Source: Ciona intestinalis
Taxonomy: Eukaryota; Chordata; Ascidiacea; Phlebobranchia; Cionidae
NCBI RefSeq assembly: GCF_000224145.3
Contig: NC_020173.2
Coordinates: 1,479,435-1,543,434 of the forward strand
Reading direction: 5' to 3'
DNA length: 64,000 nucleotides
How positions within the stretch are numbered: the first letter of the stretch is position 1; each line of letters opens with the position of its first letter. A model generated the notes under the pieces. It was not told where the DNA came from. It ran no database searches and saw only the letters and a program-made list of their open reading frames with translations. Position numbers and translations under genes: made by a program. Below are positions 51,501-60,600 of this stretch, one piece after another.

Positions 51501-54500
51501 GAATTAAGCAGAACGATTTTTGATAATCACGATTCTGCGTAATGTATGTCGTCAATCATGCCCACGATTTCGATTTGCTGTAAAACTTAGTGACTGGTAA
51601 CTCAATCCTAACATACACTTACGTGGCTCCGTTATCATACCATCTTGACTCCTAAGAGGCATTAAATAAAATACGACACATTCAGCCTTCGCTGACCTCA
51701 CCCCAATGAAATAGCTTGCATAACTTTTACTTACATAACTGTCGCATATTTTGTTATTATATAACATTTCGCTCGCTGTTGAACCTTTGAGGCCTAAACC
51801 GCATTTTCACGGCTGTTTCCCTTACAGTTGACCTGTGGACCTTTTTCAAGCTCTCCCAAGAATACGGAGGTTATGACATGGTGAGTTAGAGAACGAATTC
51901 GGAATTTTTTCGCCGTTTGTAAACCAGTCAAGCTAAACATCTCATTTTTTCCAGGTAACAGCCAAACGTCTATGGAAACACGTCTATGACCGTATGGGCG
52001 GAAATCCCTCTTGTACAAGCGCTGCTACGTGTACAAGAAAACATTTCGAAAAGTAAGTTGCTAAAAATACTCGGACTCGCGAACTTAATGTATTTTTGTG
52101 GTTTATTTCGTCGCTTTGACACGTTAACGGACGGTTTTCGGCCGCCATTTCTTTTATGACTGGTCGTCCAGTGAGCCTCGGGCGACCAGAGCTGAGACTA
52201 ATCGTATACGTTTGTTAGATTTGAATTGTAACGAACAAGTTCATTCATAATCTGCCTGTGGTTTGAGAGCACACAATCCGTTTCTTTTTTGGTCACGGCC
52301 TTGAATTACGGATTTGCAAAATAAAACTCACTGAAGTGATGAAAGACAACTTAAAAATTATTTTTGTACGGACTTGGTGTGACGTATATATCCGAATGAT
52401 TTTTTTGCTTTATCACAACTGATCGCGGCCTTTTGCCTTTATTATCAATGACCTTACATGTGTAAATTCACTTAGATTACTGTTACCATTGGAAATGCAT
52501 CTCCGAAAAACATTACGTCCGAAAGACAACGATTTGACGAAAAATAAACTGGACGGGGAAGTAGAAGACGTCAATTCAAATTCGGTGAGTAGTTACGTAC
52601 AATATGACTATATGTATTTTTTTGTATAGTAGAATAGGGAAGATGGGACACCTTTCATTCTATTTTCCCGTCCCGTTTGGTAGTAAACAAAGAACATTCA
52701 AAAAATAAAAACCTTATTCTCATGACTTCTATCGACCGTTGTTATTTGTTTAAAATATGGTCAGGTGTTTGAATATTATGTGCTAAAGGTATTCCACCTT
52801 TCTCCACAACACTATATAAAGCCTTGTCTTTACAATACATTCAGTTTAGCAAAATGTTGTTTAAAGTGTGTTTCCCCTAATACGAAGACGACTTCATTTA
52901 AAAACTGAAAAAGGAGCGTATTTTTCTGTTGTATTTAAAAATAATAACATTTTCTATTTTCTTGCCTCCGCAGACCACACCCCTCCATATTTCACCTCAG
53001 TTAAGAACTTTTAACGGAGACGCATATTTTCACAACGAAACTTCACTTCACAAACCCGGCAAACCAGCTACACATTCTACAGCAACGGACCAACAGTCGA
53101 AGAGAACCGAGATCCTTGTCGGCAAACAACAACATTACGAAAAAGGTGCTACGCCCCTTTCAAGCACCAATAGCACAAGCTGTATCGCAGCCAGCGTTGC
53201 CCCGTTCGTCAATTTTGAGGCGCTTGCTCACAGTGTTATCCGAGACGAACTTCTCGCCAACCGGGGGCCGCACAGTAGCAGCCAGCGTCATCAAAACGAA
53301 CACAGCCTGTCCCCAAGACCCCACGACTTAACTAAGACCCCTGATTCCCACCCGGCATCCACTCGAGCCGAAACAACTCGTATTATTACTCCTTCTCCGT
53401 CGGAAAGACAAGGTGTCGTCACGACTGTACCATCAACACAACATTCCCACTTTGGACCGCCTCTTTTTAGCATTAGAACTCGAACACATTGTCCTCGGTC
53501 GAGTGGTGCCCCTCCTCCGTTCGTACCTACCAGATCAAAACCGGTTCAATTGCTTGCCGAAGCTGGCGCGCGTCTTGGCGGCGATAACGGCGAAGGCAGT
53601 CGTTCAAAACCGCCAATGTTCGATGACAAGCACGATTCCGAAAGGCTCGCAGAACGCCACCGAAATCAACAGGTAATTAGACACTATACACTTACAATTC
53701 GAAATTAGAAAGTGCGCGGTTTTTCTGTTGACTCACGCATGTATTTTTAGCATTCTCGTTAAATTTACACTTAAGTCTAAACTTTAATATTTACAATGAT
53801 GATTCATGCTGTTGTGTGCTTTGCATAATCTAACCAACAATCATTACTTTTTCAGAAACGTCAATTTGGAGAAGTATCAAACCCAGCATCGAGTTCCCCG
53901 TCAAGTCCAAAACGGCCTTGTCCTGCTACATCCCTTACAACACCTTCGCCAAGCAATCGAAGATACGACATTCGAAACTTGGTCTCAATTCCGACAGAAG
54001 ATAACTCCAAAACAAGAAATCCTGATATTGGCTCGGCAAAGACTTTTCCGAACCCCGACGGTCCGAGGCAGCAAGTTTCGGAGACCGAGGCGACTCGGCT
54101 AAAGTACGACCCACTAATAAGACGAGTATTTCCGGATCACCGGCCCACAAAGGTAGCGCCGATCGGCGAACACGACGCTGAACGTACGCAAAGTCGCCAG
54201 GTGACGCCCAAGAGCCATGTAACGGATCGGGGAGTGAGAAACCCGGACGAAACGAATCGACCCCGGGAGGAATTTGTTGACCGACATTGGCGTCCGGAAG
54301 TTGGTATAGATCGGAAGAGAGAGTCGGAAGATGCTCATCGAAGATCATCTGCTACATCTTCCTCCGGATACTACTATCCACCGAAGAACAATAACACTTC
54401 ACATAAAGAAGCCTACTACCGCCCTGTCGGCATGATAGCTAGCTATAGAGAGGCAAAACAACGCATCCAGCAACAACAGCAGCAAAAACACACTCCTTCC

Positions 54501-55856
54501 GACCCCGCACCCAAACCAGGACACCACACACAGCAAGCAAGCAGCCACGAAAAAATGTCAGGTCCACACATGGTAGCTGAAGAGCGAAAGATCCTTCGCC
54601 CAAGCAGTCCCCACCGACCAAGTGGCAATGGAACCTCGCATTACCAAACCCCAACCCCAAAACCCCTAATGCAAAAGCGGGATTCTCAGAGTTACTCACA
54701 CCATCATACCCCCTCACACAACGCACGACCACCAACTAAAAGAGAACCGGACTCCGAACGAAAACCGTTTTCCGCCTCTTTTTCCGTGGATCGGCTCACA
54801 GCGAAAAGCCACGATGCTCCCAATCCCCACAAACCGCAACCTCCAAAACAGGAACCAACTCAGCAGCGATATCCATTCGTACCTGGTAGAGTTGCAACAC
54901 CAAAGCAATCTCCATACGCTGACCGTTGTGCCCCTGACCGCAGATCTTTCCCGCCATCTGCAACAGGAGATCCATTCAGATCTCAACACTCTCTCTCCCA
55001 CCCACAAGGCCGGAACGGTGCTACCCCGACAAGACTATCTAAACCAGAGTATATCCCTGACCGTTCGCCCCGCGACGGCAAGAGCGATATTTTTGCCACG
55101 CCGCCTGGTAGAGCCAAGGACCCTTCCCCGCCTGTTAAACATGGTTCCCATCTCTCCCCATCCGCGCGGGCGTTATTGGCGAATCTTCCGCCGCCAGTTG
55201 CTTCGGCAATTTACCCGTACATCCCGAAGGACTGTCCTCCTCACGTGCTAGCAAGGATTCTTCAAGAGACGGAGAAAGTAATCGGCATCACGCCAGGGGC
55301 ACCTCCTGTTCCACCACCACTTGATATAATGGCGCGACATCAGGCTCATTTTACCCAACAGCAGAAACAACTCGAACACCAAACCGCGCTTCAAGATGCC
55401 GTTCTTCGACAGCATCTAGCCGGGGATCCTTTCCGAATGATTAGTCCTCAAGAACAACAAGCAGCGGCGATGGATTATCTTGCTCGCGCCGCATCCGCGG
55501 TAAACGGAGGTACGGCACCCAATATGCAACCTGGTCCCGACCCTGCTCTTATGGCGTCAAAATTACAGATGTACCAACTATACACCCAACAACTGGCGAG
55601 TCTGCATCAAAATGTCGCTCGTCAGCTTCAGGAAACAGCGGGCCCAAGTGTGCCTCAAGCTGCAAAGTTGGGGCACGTAACCAGCTCAGATATGCTGCAG
55701 CAACTAGCGCGAATCAGCAGCGGACAAATCGGGAATGGCACAACCGCATTTCCAGACCTCCGCAACCCTTCTTACCTGGCCGCCACCCCGCAAATTCCGC
55801 CCCAGATGACGCCTGAAGTTGCCGCACGATTGGCGTACTCAATCGGCAGGCGTTAA
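30199..55856 (+). CDS. arid5: ARID5 (ARID5A/B-like) AT-rich-interaction-domain transcriptional/chromatin regulator, 11 exons visible
   Basis: Exons: 30199-30585, 44542-44652, 45210-45330, 45545-45868, 47917-48059, 49477-50335, 51828-51880, 51955-52052, 52476-52584, 52974-53672, 53856-55856 (stop TAA). Every intron is GT-AG and every phase matches, giving 1634 codons. The protein begins in mid-frame at WVGGNCGRHGSYVFYKAF, which matches ARID5B just after its first few residues (human MEPNSLQ | WVGSPCG), so a tiny first coding exon is missing. Order: BAH-like N-terminal region (~1-330), a basic AT-hook-like GRPRKKPK (~320), Ser/Arg-rich linker, ARID (~616-710), then a long disordered Pro/Ser/Gln-rich C-terminal half. 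At over 1634 residues it is longer than human ARID5B (1188). Family role: binds AT-rich DNA in the nucleus and recruits histone-modifying partners such as PHF2. The role here is inferred. Confidence 0.95.
30586..43555 (+). other. ARID5 first visible intron, 14 kb (bulk)
   Basis: Part of the 30586-44541 intron. No exon or other gene recognised on either strand. It carries one diverged MITE, six perfect TGACGTCA palindromes (31821, 31843, 39603, 40094, 40349 and none between 31850 and 39603 apart from degenerate forms; five counted with certainty). Pyrimidine/purine tracts with a shared layout lie at about 32630-32700, 34225-34315, 36635-36695, 38683-38818 and 41550-41600. The size is large next to the other introns of the gene (0.07-2 kb), so it is a good place for enhancers. 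Confidence 0.5.
35950..36118 (+). mobile_element. MITE copy, right end lost
   Basis: Left end TAGTACTGTGGAGTAAGATG with GGATACCGTTAGTATTTAAT, continuing to TTTGTTTACTAACAAATAAT. The right inverted end is missing. Confidence 0.7.
43556..44120 (+). repeat. three-copy tandem repeat, split by a MITE
   Basis: The motif TTTAGAC/CTGATATCAGTT followed by AAAGCTCTCAAAACA occurs at about 43608-43645, 43914-43957 and 44076-44115, with matching flanks (GGTTTGATAAAGCTATATA / GGTAAAGATATATATTTAG; ATTGAGTCTAATTCG / CCAGTCTAGTTCGTCTAATTC). The spacing between copies 2 and 3 is about 160 bp. Copies 1 and 2 are about 300 bp apart because MITE 43717-43909 sits between them. Confidence 0.75.
43717..43909 (+). 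mobile_element. MITE copy inserted in tandem repeat
   Basis: Left end TAGTAGGATGGGGGACATGG, right end ATCTCCCATCTTTCCTCACT with TATA flanks. It interrupts the tandem array at 43556-44120. Confidence 0.9.
44453..44555 (+). repeat. 64-bp-offset duplication of an ARID5 acceptor and exon start
   Basis: GACGAAATGTTGGC at 44478-44491 recurs exactly at 44542-44555, where it begins the second visible ARID5 exon. The preceding bases are also related (TATTTTTAATCG... and TATTTTTAACCG..., each followed by a T-run and an AG). Confidence 0.85.
44967..45152 (-). mobile_element. MITE copy in ARID5 intron, plus end fragment
   Basis: Left end TAGTAGTGTGGGGTAAGATG, right end TATCCCATCTTACCCCCAGT. An isolated end fragment (GTGTGGGGTAAAATGGGACA) lies at 44857-44877. 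Confidence 0.8.
45345..45506 (+). mobile_element. MITE copy, degenerate, next to an ARID5 acceptor
   Basis: Blocks TTATAGCACCCGAATCCC, CCTAATCGCGTTTTTTACAA and TTAACAACAC, ending ACCCAGCCTACTATTTG, are recognisable but eroded. It nearly fills the 214-bp intron before exon 45545-45868. Confidence 0.65.
45869..47916 (+). other. ARID5 intron
   Basis: 2.05-kb intron (donor G|GTAAGT, acceptor TTTTGCAG). Short ORFs are open on both strands at 45900-46650, but none shows a recognisable motif or splice partner. No repeat family recognised. Confidence 0.7.
48060..49476 (+). other. ARID5 intron
   Basis: 1.4-kb intron between the AT-hook exon (47917-48059) and the long Ser/Arg-rich exon. Nothing else recognised. 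Confidence 0.7.
50230..52584 (+). CDS. arid5: ARID5 ARID-domain exons
   Basis: The DNA-binding ARID fold is split over four exons. The end of 49477-50335 gives SAFLELLYQFMRKRNTPIGR and IPSLGFKK. 51828-51880 gives LWTFFKLSQEYGGYDM. 51955-52052 gives TAKRLWKHVYDRMGGNPSCT then SAATCTRKHFEK. The start of 52476-52584 gives LLLPLEMHLRK. These carry the hallmark residues: the FxxxLYxFMxxRxTPI helix, GxxLW, GGYxxVTxxxxWxxV, and TSAATxxRxHYE-like. The domain looks intact and is close to vertebrate ARID5 rather than other ARID classes. Confidence 0.95.
50336..51827 (+). other. ARID5 intron inside the ARID domain
   Basis: 1.5 kb, very AT-rich (donor AAAC|GTAAGT, acceptor CCCTTACAG). No feature recognised apart from a short inverted ATAATAATTATTG run near 51079-51091. 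Confidence 0.7.
52625..52816 (-). mobile_element. MITE copy in ARID5 intron
   Basis: Left end TAGTAGAATAGGGAAGATGG, right end GTATTCCACCTTTCTCCACA. It occupies half of the 389-bp intron between exons 52476-52584 and 52974-53672. Confidence 0.85.
53856..55856 (+). CDS. arid5: ARID5 long terminal exon (disordered, Gln/Pro-rich C-terminus)
   Basis: Acceptor CTTTTTCAG, 667 codons including stop. Begins KRQFGEVSNPASSSPSSPKR. It contains a short Gln run (RIQQQQQQK, residue ~205 of the exon), many Pro/His/Ser-rich stretches, then a better-ordered segment near the end (ALLANLPPPVASAIYPYIPK, QTALQDAVLRQHLAGDPFRM, LQMYQLYTQQLASLHQNVAR) that looks helical. Ends LAYSIGRR. The exon is clearly richer in GC than its AT-rich introns, which is why spurious long ORFs appear in its other frames. 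Confidence 0.93.
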   Translation, partial: KRQFGEVSNPASSSPSSPKRPCPATSLTTPSPSNRRYDIRNLVSIPTEDNSKTRNPDIGSAKTFPNPDGPRQQVSETEATRLKYDPLIRRVFPDHRPTKVAPIGEHDAERTQSRQVTPKSHVTDRGVRNPDETNRPREEFVDRHWRPEVGIDRKRESEDAHRRSSATSSSGYYYPPKNNNTSHKEAYYRPVGMIASYREAKQRIQQQQQQKHTPSDPAPKPGHHTQQASSHEKMSGPHMVAEERKILRPSSPHRPSGNGTSHYQTPTPKPLMQKRDSQSYSHHHTPSHNARPPTKREPDSERKPFSASFSVDRLTAKSHDAPNPHKPQPPKQEPTQQRYPFVPGRVATPKQSPYADRCAPDRRSFPPSATGDPFRSQHSLSHPQGRNGATPTRLSKPEYIPDRSPRDGKSDIFATPPGRAKDPSPPVKHGSHLSPSARALLANLPPPVASAIYPYIPKDCPPHVLARILQETEKVIGITPGAPPVPPPLDIMARHQAHFTQQQKQLEHQTALQDAVLRQHLAGDPFRMISPQEQQAAAMDYLARAASAVNGGTAPNMQPGPDPALMASKLQMYQLYTQQLASLHQNVARQLQETAGPSVPQAAKLGHVTSSDMLQQLARISSGQIGNGTTAFPDLRNPSYLAATPQIPPQMTPEVAARLAYSIGRR

Positions 55857-56866
55857 ACTGGCCAACTCGTCCCCAATTTTTACCGATTACTCTATCTTTC
55901 ATTGCGCATAATAGTTCATTGTTTTACTCTGCTGTTTAACTCTTATATTTATACTGCTTGTAACAACTATTCTCGTGTGCTACTCTTATTACGTTCGTGC
56001 GATCGTTACAGATCATGCATAGCAGCAACTTCTCGTTCGACGTACTTACTCCAAACTATGACGTTAATTTCGTATTGACCTAAAGCCGGTGACACTGTGT
56101 TACACTGTGCAAACATTCCAAATGATTCTGGCTTCATTTATTTTATTCGCACAAAATTTTCAACTACAAAATTTAGCACCAAATATGTCCATTTGTTCTG
56201 CAATTAGCAAACGAAATTCGCGACACAGTTAAATGCATGTCGAATAGCGCTGTTTTGCTGCTATATACGCCTTTTTCAGTTCGTAAATTCTCATTTTATG
56301 GCTTTCTGTTTCGTGATTTTGAAAACAAGAGAATTTATAGATCAACCAAAATTGTTGTTTTAAATGTCTTTTCTAGCTTGAGTTCAATTTAGCAAAAAAT
56401 AAGCGAGAAATCGTCCATGTCTAAGCAACCCTAATCAAATTAAAATTTACAAAATTAGCGAAAAAAATTGCAGAAATACCGGGAATCAGTCCAGTTTTAG
56501 GTTTATCTTAGAAAAATTAGTCAAATTTTGTAGAATTTGCAATCGACTGACTAAAGTTAGGTCGTTACGTGCTATTACATAGTATAGCCACGTATACTAT
56601 TTCTTTGTTTGATTATGCATGCAATCGCCTAATTAGCGAGTAATTAAAGCTTAACTTTCTGTTTGTATTTACAAATGGTCTCCCATGTGCATTATTAAAT
56701 TAAAGCAAATTCAAAACAATTATTGCACTTTTTTATTGAATTTAACATTGTTTGCTGCTGGGTAACAATTTATTATTTAAAAATATCTACGCTGCTGTAC
56801 CTTTCGTGTTATGTTAAACAGGGCTATGCTTACAAGAAGCATAAAGTTCAAATAAAAGCAGGTTTA
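55857..56866 (+). other. ARID5 3' flank / probable 3' UTR
   Basis: AT-rich, no coding signal. The first clean AATAAA on the plus strand is at 56851-56856, just before the next MITE. A 1-kb 3' UTR ending there is plausible but unproven. Confidence 0.5.
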
Positions 56867-57060
56867 ACATATAGGAGGGTGGAGAAAGATAGGACAGCTT
56901 TAGTACATAATATCTAACCATCCTGATCGTGTTTTAATCAATTAACACAACGGCCTATGGGAGTCGTGAAGATACGGGTTTATAATTCTTTGAATGATCT
57001 TTGTTTACTACCAAATAGAAAATAGAATAAAACGGTGTCCCATCTCCTCCCACCCTAATC
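56867..57060 (+). mobile_element. MITE copy
   Basis: Left end TAGGAGGGTGGAGAAAGATA, right end GTCCCATCTCCTCCCACCCT, in the interval between the two convergent genes. Confidence 0.88.
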
Positions 57061-57297
57061 TATTACTATGCCTATACATCAAAGTAGGATAGCGACTTAC
57101 TTTATAAGCAATTTAAAGCATAATTGAACCCTATGTGGCACCAGAGAGCTTATACACAAGTAACCGTTTATTAAACGTTTATAAACAATTCAACTAAATT
57201 ACTTGGTAAAAAAGGAACTATTAAATATGCCACGCACAGGGGAGTTGTTGTTGACGATTTTTTATTAAATGCATTTTGTATCGTGGATGATTCTTCT

Positions 57298-57473
57298 TTA
57301 GTAGGATGGGACACTTTTAGCACATAATTACCAACGATCGCTTTTTAAACAATTAACAACTGTCTATGGGAGTCGTGGGGATACATTTTTTAACTCATTG
57401 AATGCTCTTGGTTTACTACCAAATGGGAAGAGAAAATCGAATGAAAACGTGTCCCATCTCTCCCACCCTGCTA
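57298..57473 (+). mobile_element. MITE copy, shortened left end
   Basis: TAGTAGGATGGGACACTTTT (lacks GGGGAAGAT). Right end CGTGTCCCATCTCTCCCACC. TTTATT at 57261-57266, just beyond it, is AATAAA for the minus-strand gene. Confidence 0.85.
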
Positions 57474-57668
57474 TTACATCTAATAAGAATAAAAAGCCTT
57501 TGCTCCAACACAGCCATACAGAACTATAATATAGATCAATTTCAACCAGAACTTGATTACAAATACTTTCAAACAGAAGAACAAAATACTTGATTATGTA
57601 CTTAACAAAAATAAATCTACTTTTGAAAGAAGTTTCTACTGCAACGAAATAGAACTTAAAGGTTTAAG

Positions 57669-60600
57669 TTAAGTTGTGCAGCCCTCTTTAAACTTTCTTG
57701 TTGTTTTAGAAATAACACCAAGATCTGCCCCTAACTCTGATATAAAAGGAGTCGAATGGCCAAAGTTGTTGCTATTAAACGTACGTTCCAAATCTTTAAG
57801 AAGAAGTTTCCAATCTCTTCTAGCAAGATCAAAGGTGTCGTACTTATACCCAAACAATTCTTGGTAATAATAAGAATTGCCGACAGTCCACGAGTTTTTA
57901 TTTAACGTGACATAACTCGGGTTCATTGAAGCGTTACAAAACGGGGACATTGGCCAATCCCATGACCCAGAAACATCAGGTTGTTTGTCGAAATCATAAT
58001 CATACGAATTCTAAAAGATAAATATTTTTTTTATTAGCCACCTTTGACTTATATTATAACTTAACAGCGAGCTAAAGGACTTACTTTATAAGGTTGAAGG
58101 AAACTATTTTTTGTCCAATCCTGTTGACCCATTAGCTCCCTCAAGTGACCAAAAAGTGCGTACAGTCGATCCATTTGACTGTGGTGCAGGAAAAACATGG
58201 CGTCGAATGCAGAATAGTCAGTGGTGTCCATACTGTACGTGCAATCTACTCCAACTTCGTTAGGTGAAGTACAAACACAATTGTGGATCTAAAACAGAAG
58301 GGTGCAGCTCTAATGAATAGGTACATCGTGAATACATCCACTATCTGGCGTTAGGAAGGTTATGGGCTCAAGGCTCGTCTTTGCCACCATTATAATCGTA
58401 TGTATCCTTGGGCAATACAACTACTAACAATTTCTCCAACCTAGTGGTCATTAATGGGTTGACCAAAGTGTCAGCCATACAATGTTGGAGCTCATAAGCG
58501 GGAACGAGGTGTATGAAACAAAACACTCGTGTTATATAGTTGCCCCGACACACATAGGCACATAAGGTAAATTCACCTTAATCTTAAGAATCTTTTTAAA
58601 AGCAAAACATAATAACAAAATCAACCCTTTAAAAATGGACATACCTGGTCGTGTGAAAAAACAGAAGTATCGTCAAACTTTTTATAGTACGGCATATTTA
58701 GTGCTTGTATGACATTTCTAAGCATCAAATGTTTCTTCGTAAACCCCTCTTTATCAAGCAGACGAAAATTATATCTGAACATAACATAACTTTTATTTAT
58801 CTTTACAAATACAGTATTAAAGATCAAATTAATTAAAACAATGAAGAGAAGGGAATTAGGGGTAAAAACTACTGTATTTAAAGCGTCAATGAAAAATGTA
58901 AAATATTGGTGACAACATTTTCTAATGTTAAAATAATAAACATTTGCATATAGTAGGGTGGGGAAAGATGGGGCACTTTTTCGTTCTATTTTACACTCTC
59001 ATTTGGTGGTAAACAAAGAACATTCAAAGATTTATGGAACCGTATTCTCACGACTCATTAGACCTTTGTTAATTGTATAAAACACGATCAGGATATTTGG
59101 ACATTAAGTGCTAAAGGTGACCCCTCTACCCCCATATTATACTATGTTATAAACTTATTTTCCTTTTTGGTTACAAAGTTAAAGGTGTAAGTAACACGCA
59201 AAAACAAAAGCACAGAAAGTTAAAGACAGTGGGTGTAAAACTTACAATGTTTGGTTATTTACTTTGGCGTGACTTGGTATATAAGTTCTATAGAATGGAT
59301 TGGGAACATATTCCTTCAATATGGGATCATAAATGGTCGGGTTCTTCACTAAATCTGGAATTCCTTTGTAAGTAGGATCCGTCCAATCCCAGTAAGGAAT
59401 TCCAAGCGTTTTGTTTTTCATATGACGAGATAAACCTGAAAATACAAAACATTTCTTATCAATAATTCTAAAAACAATCAGTTTGAATTTTGGTTAACTT
59501 AGTTTCTTAAACTAAACTTCACAAAACGTTTTAATATAAATGAAACACATACATTCAGCTAATGTGTAGCTGACACTTCCAAACCATGTATATAGTAGGG
59601 TGGGGAAAGATGGGACACCTTCTGCACATAATATCCAAATATCCTGATCGTGTTTTAAACAATTAAAAAAGGTCTAATGAGTCGTGAAAATACGGTTCCA
59701 TAATTCATTGAATGTTCTTTGTTTACTACCAAATGAGATTGTAAAATAGAACGAAAATGTGTCCCATCTTCCCCCACCCTACTATATGCAAATGTTTATT
59801 ATTTTAACATTAGAAAATGTTGTCACCAATATTTTACATTTTTTATTGACGCTTTAAATACAGTAGTTGTTTTTAGCGATTAACAACGGTCCAATACGTT
59901 TTATACTTTTTAAAAATATTCTTTGTGTTAACTACTACATGGGACGAGAAAATAAAGTAAAAAGTGTCCCATTCCCCCCCGTGCTATATAATAATTTAGC
60001 TGAGAGGCACTGTTATATAGTAACAGTTCAAATAAATTAATTATCCTTCAATTATATTCTAATATTTTACGGGTAGCACATAAGCTATATATTAAAAAGC
60101 CCCCATCTACATAAATAATGACTAATCTATACGATTGGGGTAATAGAACGCAGTATGGCTTGGTATATGTAAAAATTTGTCACATTAATTGCTCCAAAAG
60201 TAATCAACCATTTTTGATAAATTTGAGCATTTGTGTTAAATTGGATAACTCACCGATTTCGAACTGAACAACGTATAATCTGTGCCATGGTAAAAACATG
60301 GGATGATCATGCCAACTACAATGCCCATTCTTATGCCCTTCAATACCATGCTTGTACCATGGGCATCTATGGGGCCATCCGTGCCACTTGGCTGTGTTCT
60401 AAATGCAAACTATTTAGTGGTATAGTAGGATGGGGAAGATGGAATACCTTGAGCACATAATATCCAAATATCCTGATCGGGTTTTAAACAATTAACAACG
60501 GTCTAAGGGGGTCGTCAGGATACGGTTCCATAGTTCCATACCGGTTTATAAATCATTAAATGTTCTTTGTTTACTACCAAATGAGAGTGTAAAACAGAAC

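Larger units (their letters stand above)
58855..59880. repeat. ~290-bp inverted repeat enclosing the PYWDWT exon
   Basis: Left arm: unique ~90 bp (about 58866-58950) plus MITE 58950-59155 (minus). Right arm: MITE 59591-59788 (plus) plus the reverse complement of the same ~90 bp (to about 59872). The non-MITE parts differ at about one position by eye. Both MITEs share subfamily-specific variants (GGTCTAATGAGTCGTG, CGGTTCCATAA, TGTAAAATAGAACG). The ~435-bp loop contains exon 59246-59435. Confidence 0.85.

Noticed and set aside
53935..55251. Long open frames on the minus strand and in other + frames over the last ARID5 exon
   Set aside because: They are shadows of a GC-richer coding exon. The ARID5 frame has the splice phase, family motifs and stop; the others have neither motifs nor partners.
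60254..60300. Apparent frameshift in the CuA exon (PMFYHG... instead of PMFLPWHR)
   Set aside because: It arose from miscounting an A-run on the + strand (TAAAAAC has five A). With the correct count the frame is open and the donor phase matches the next exon.
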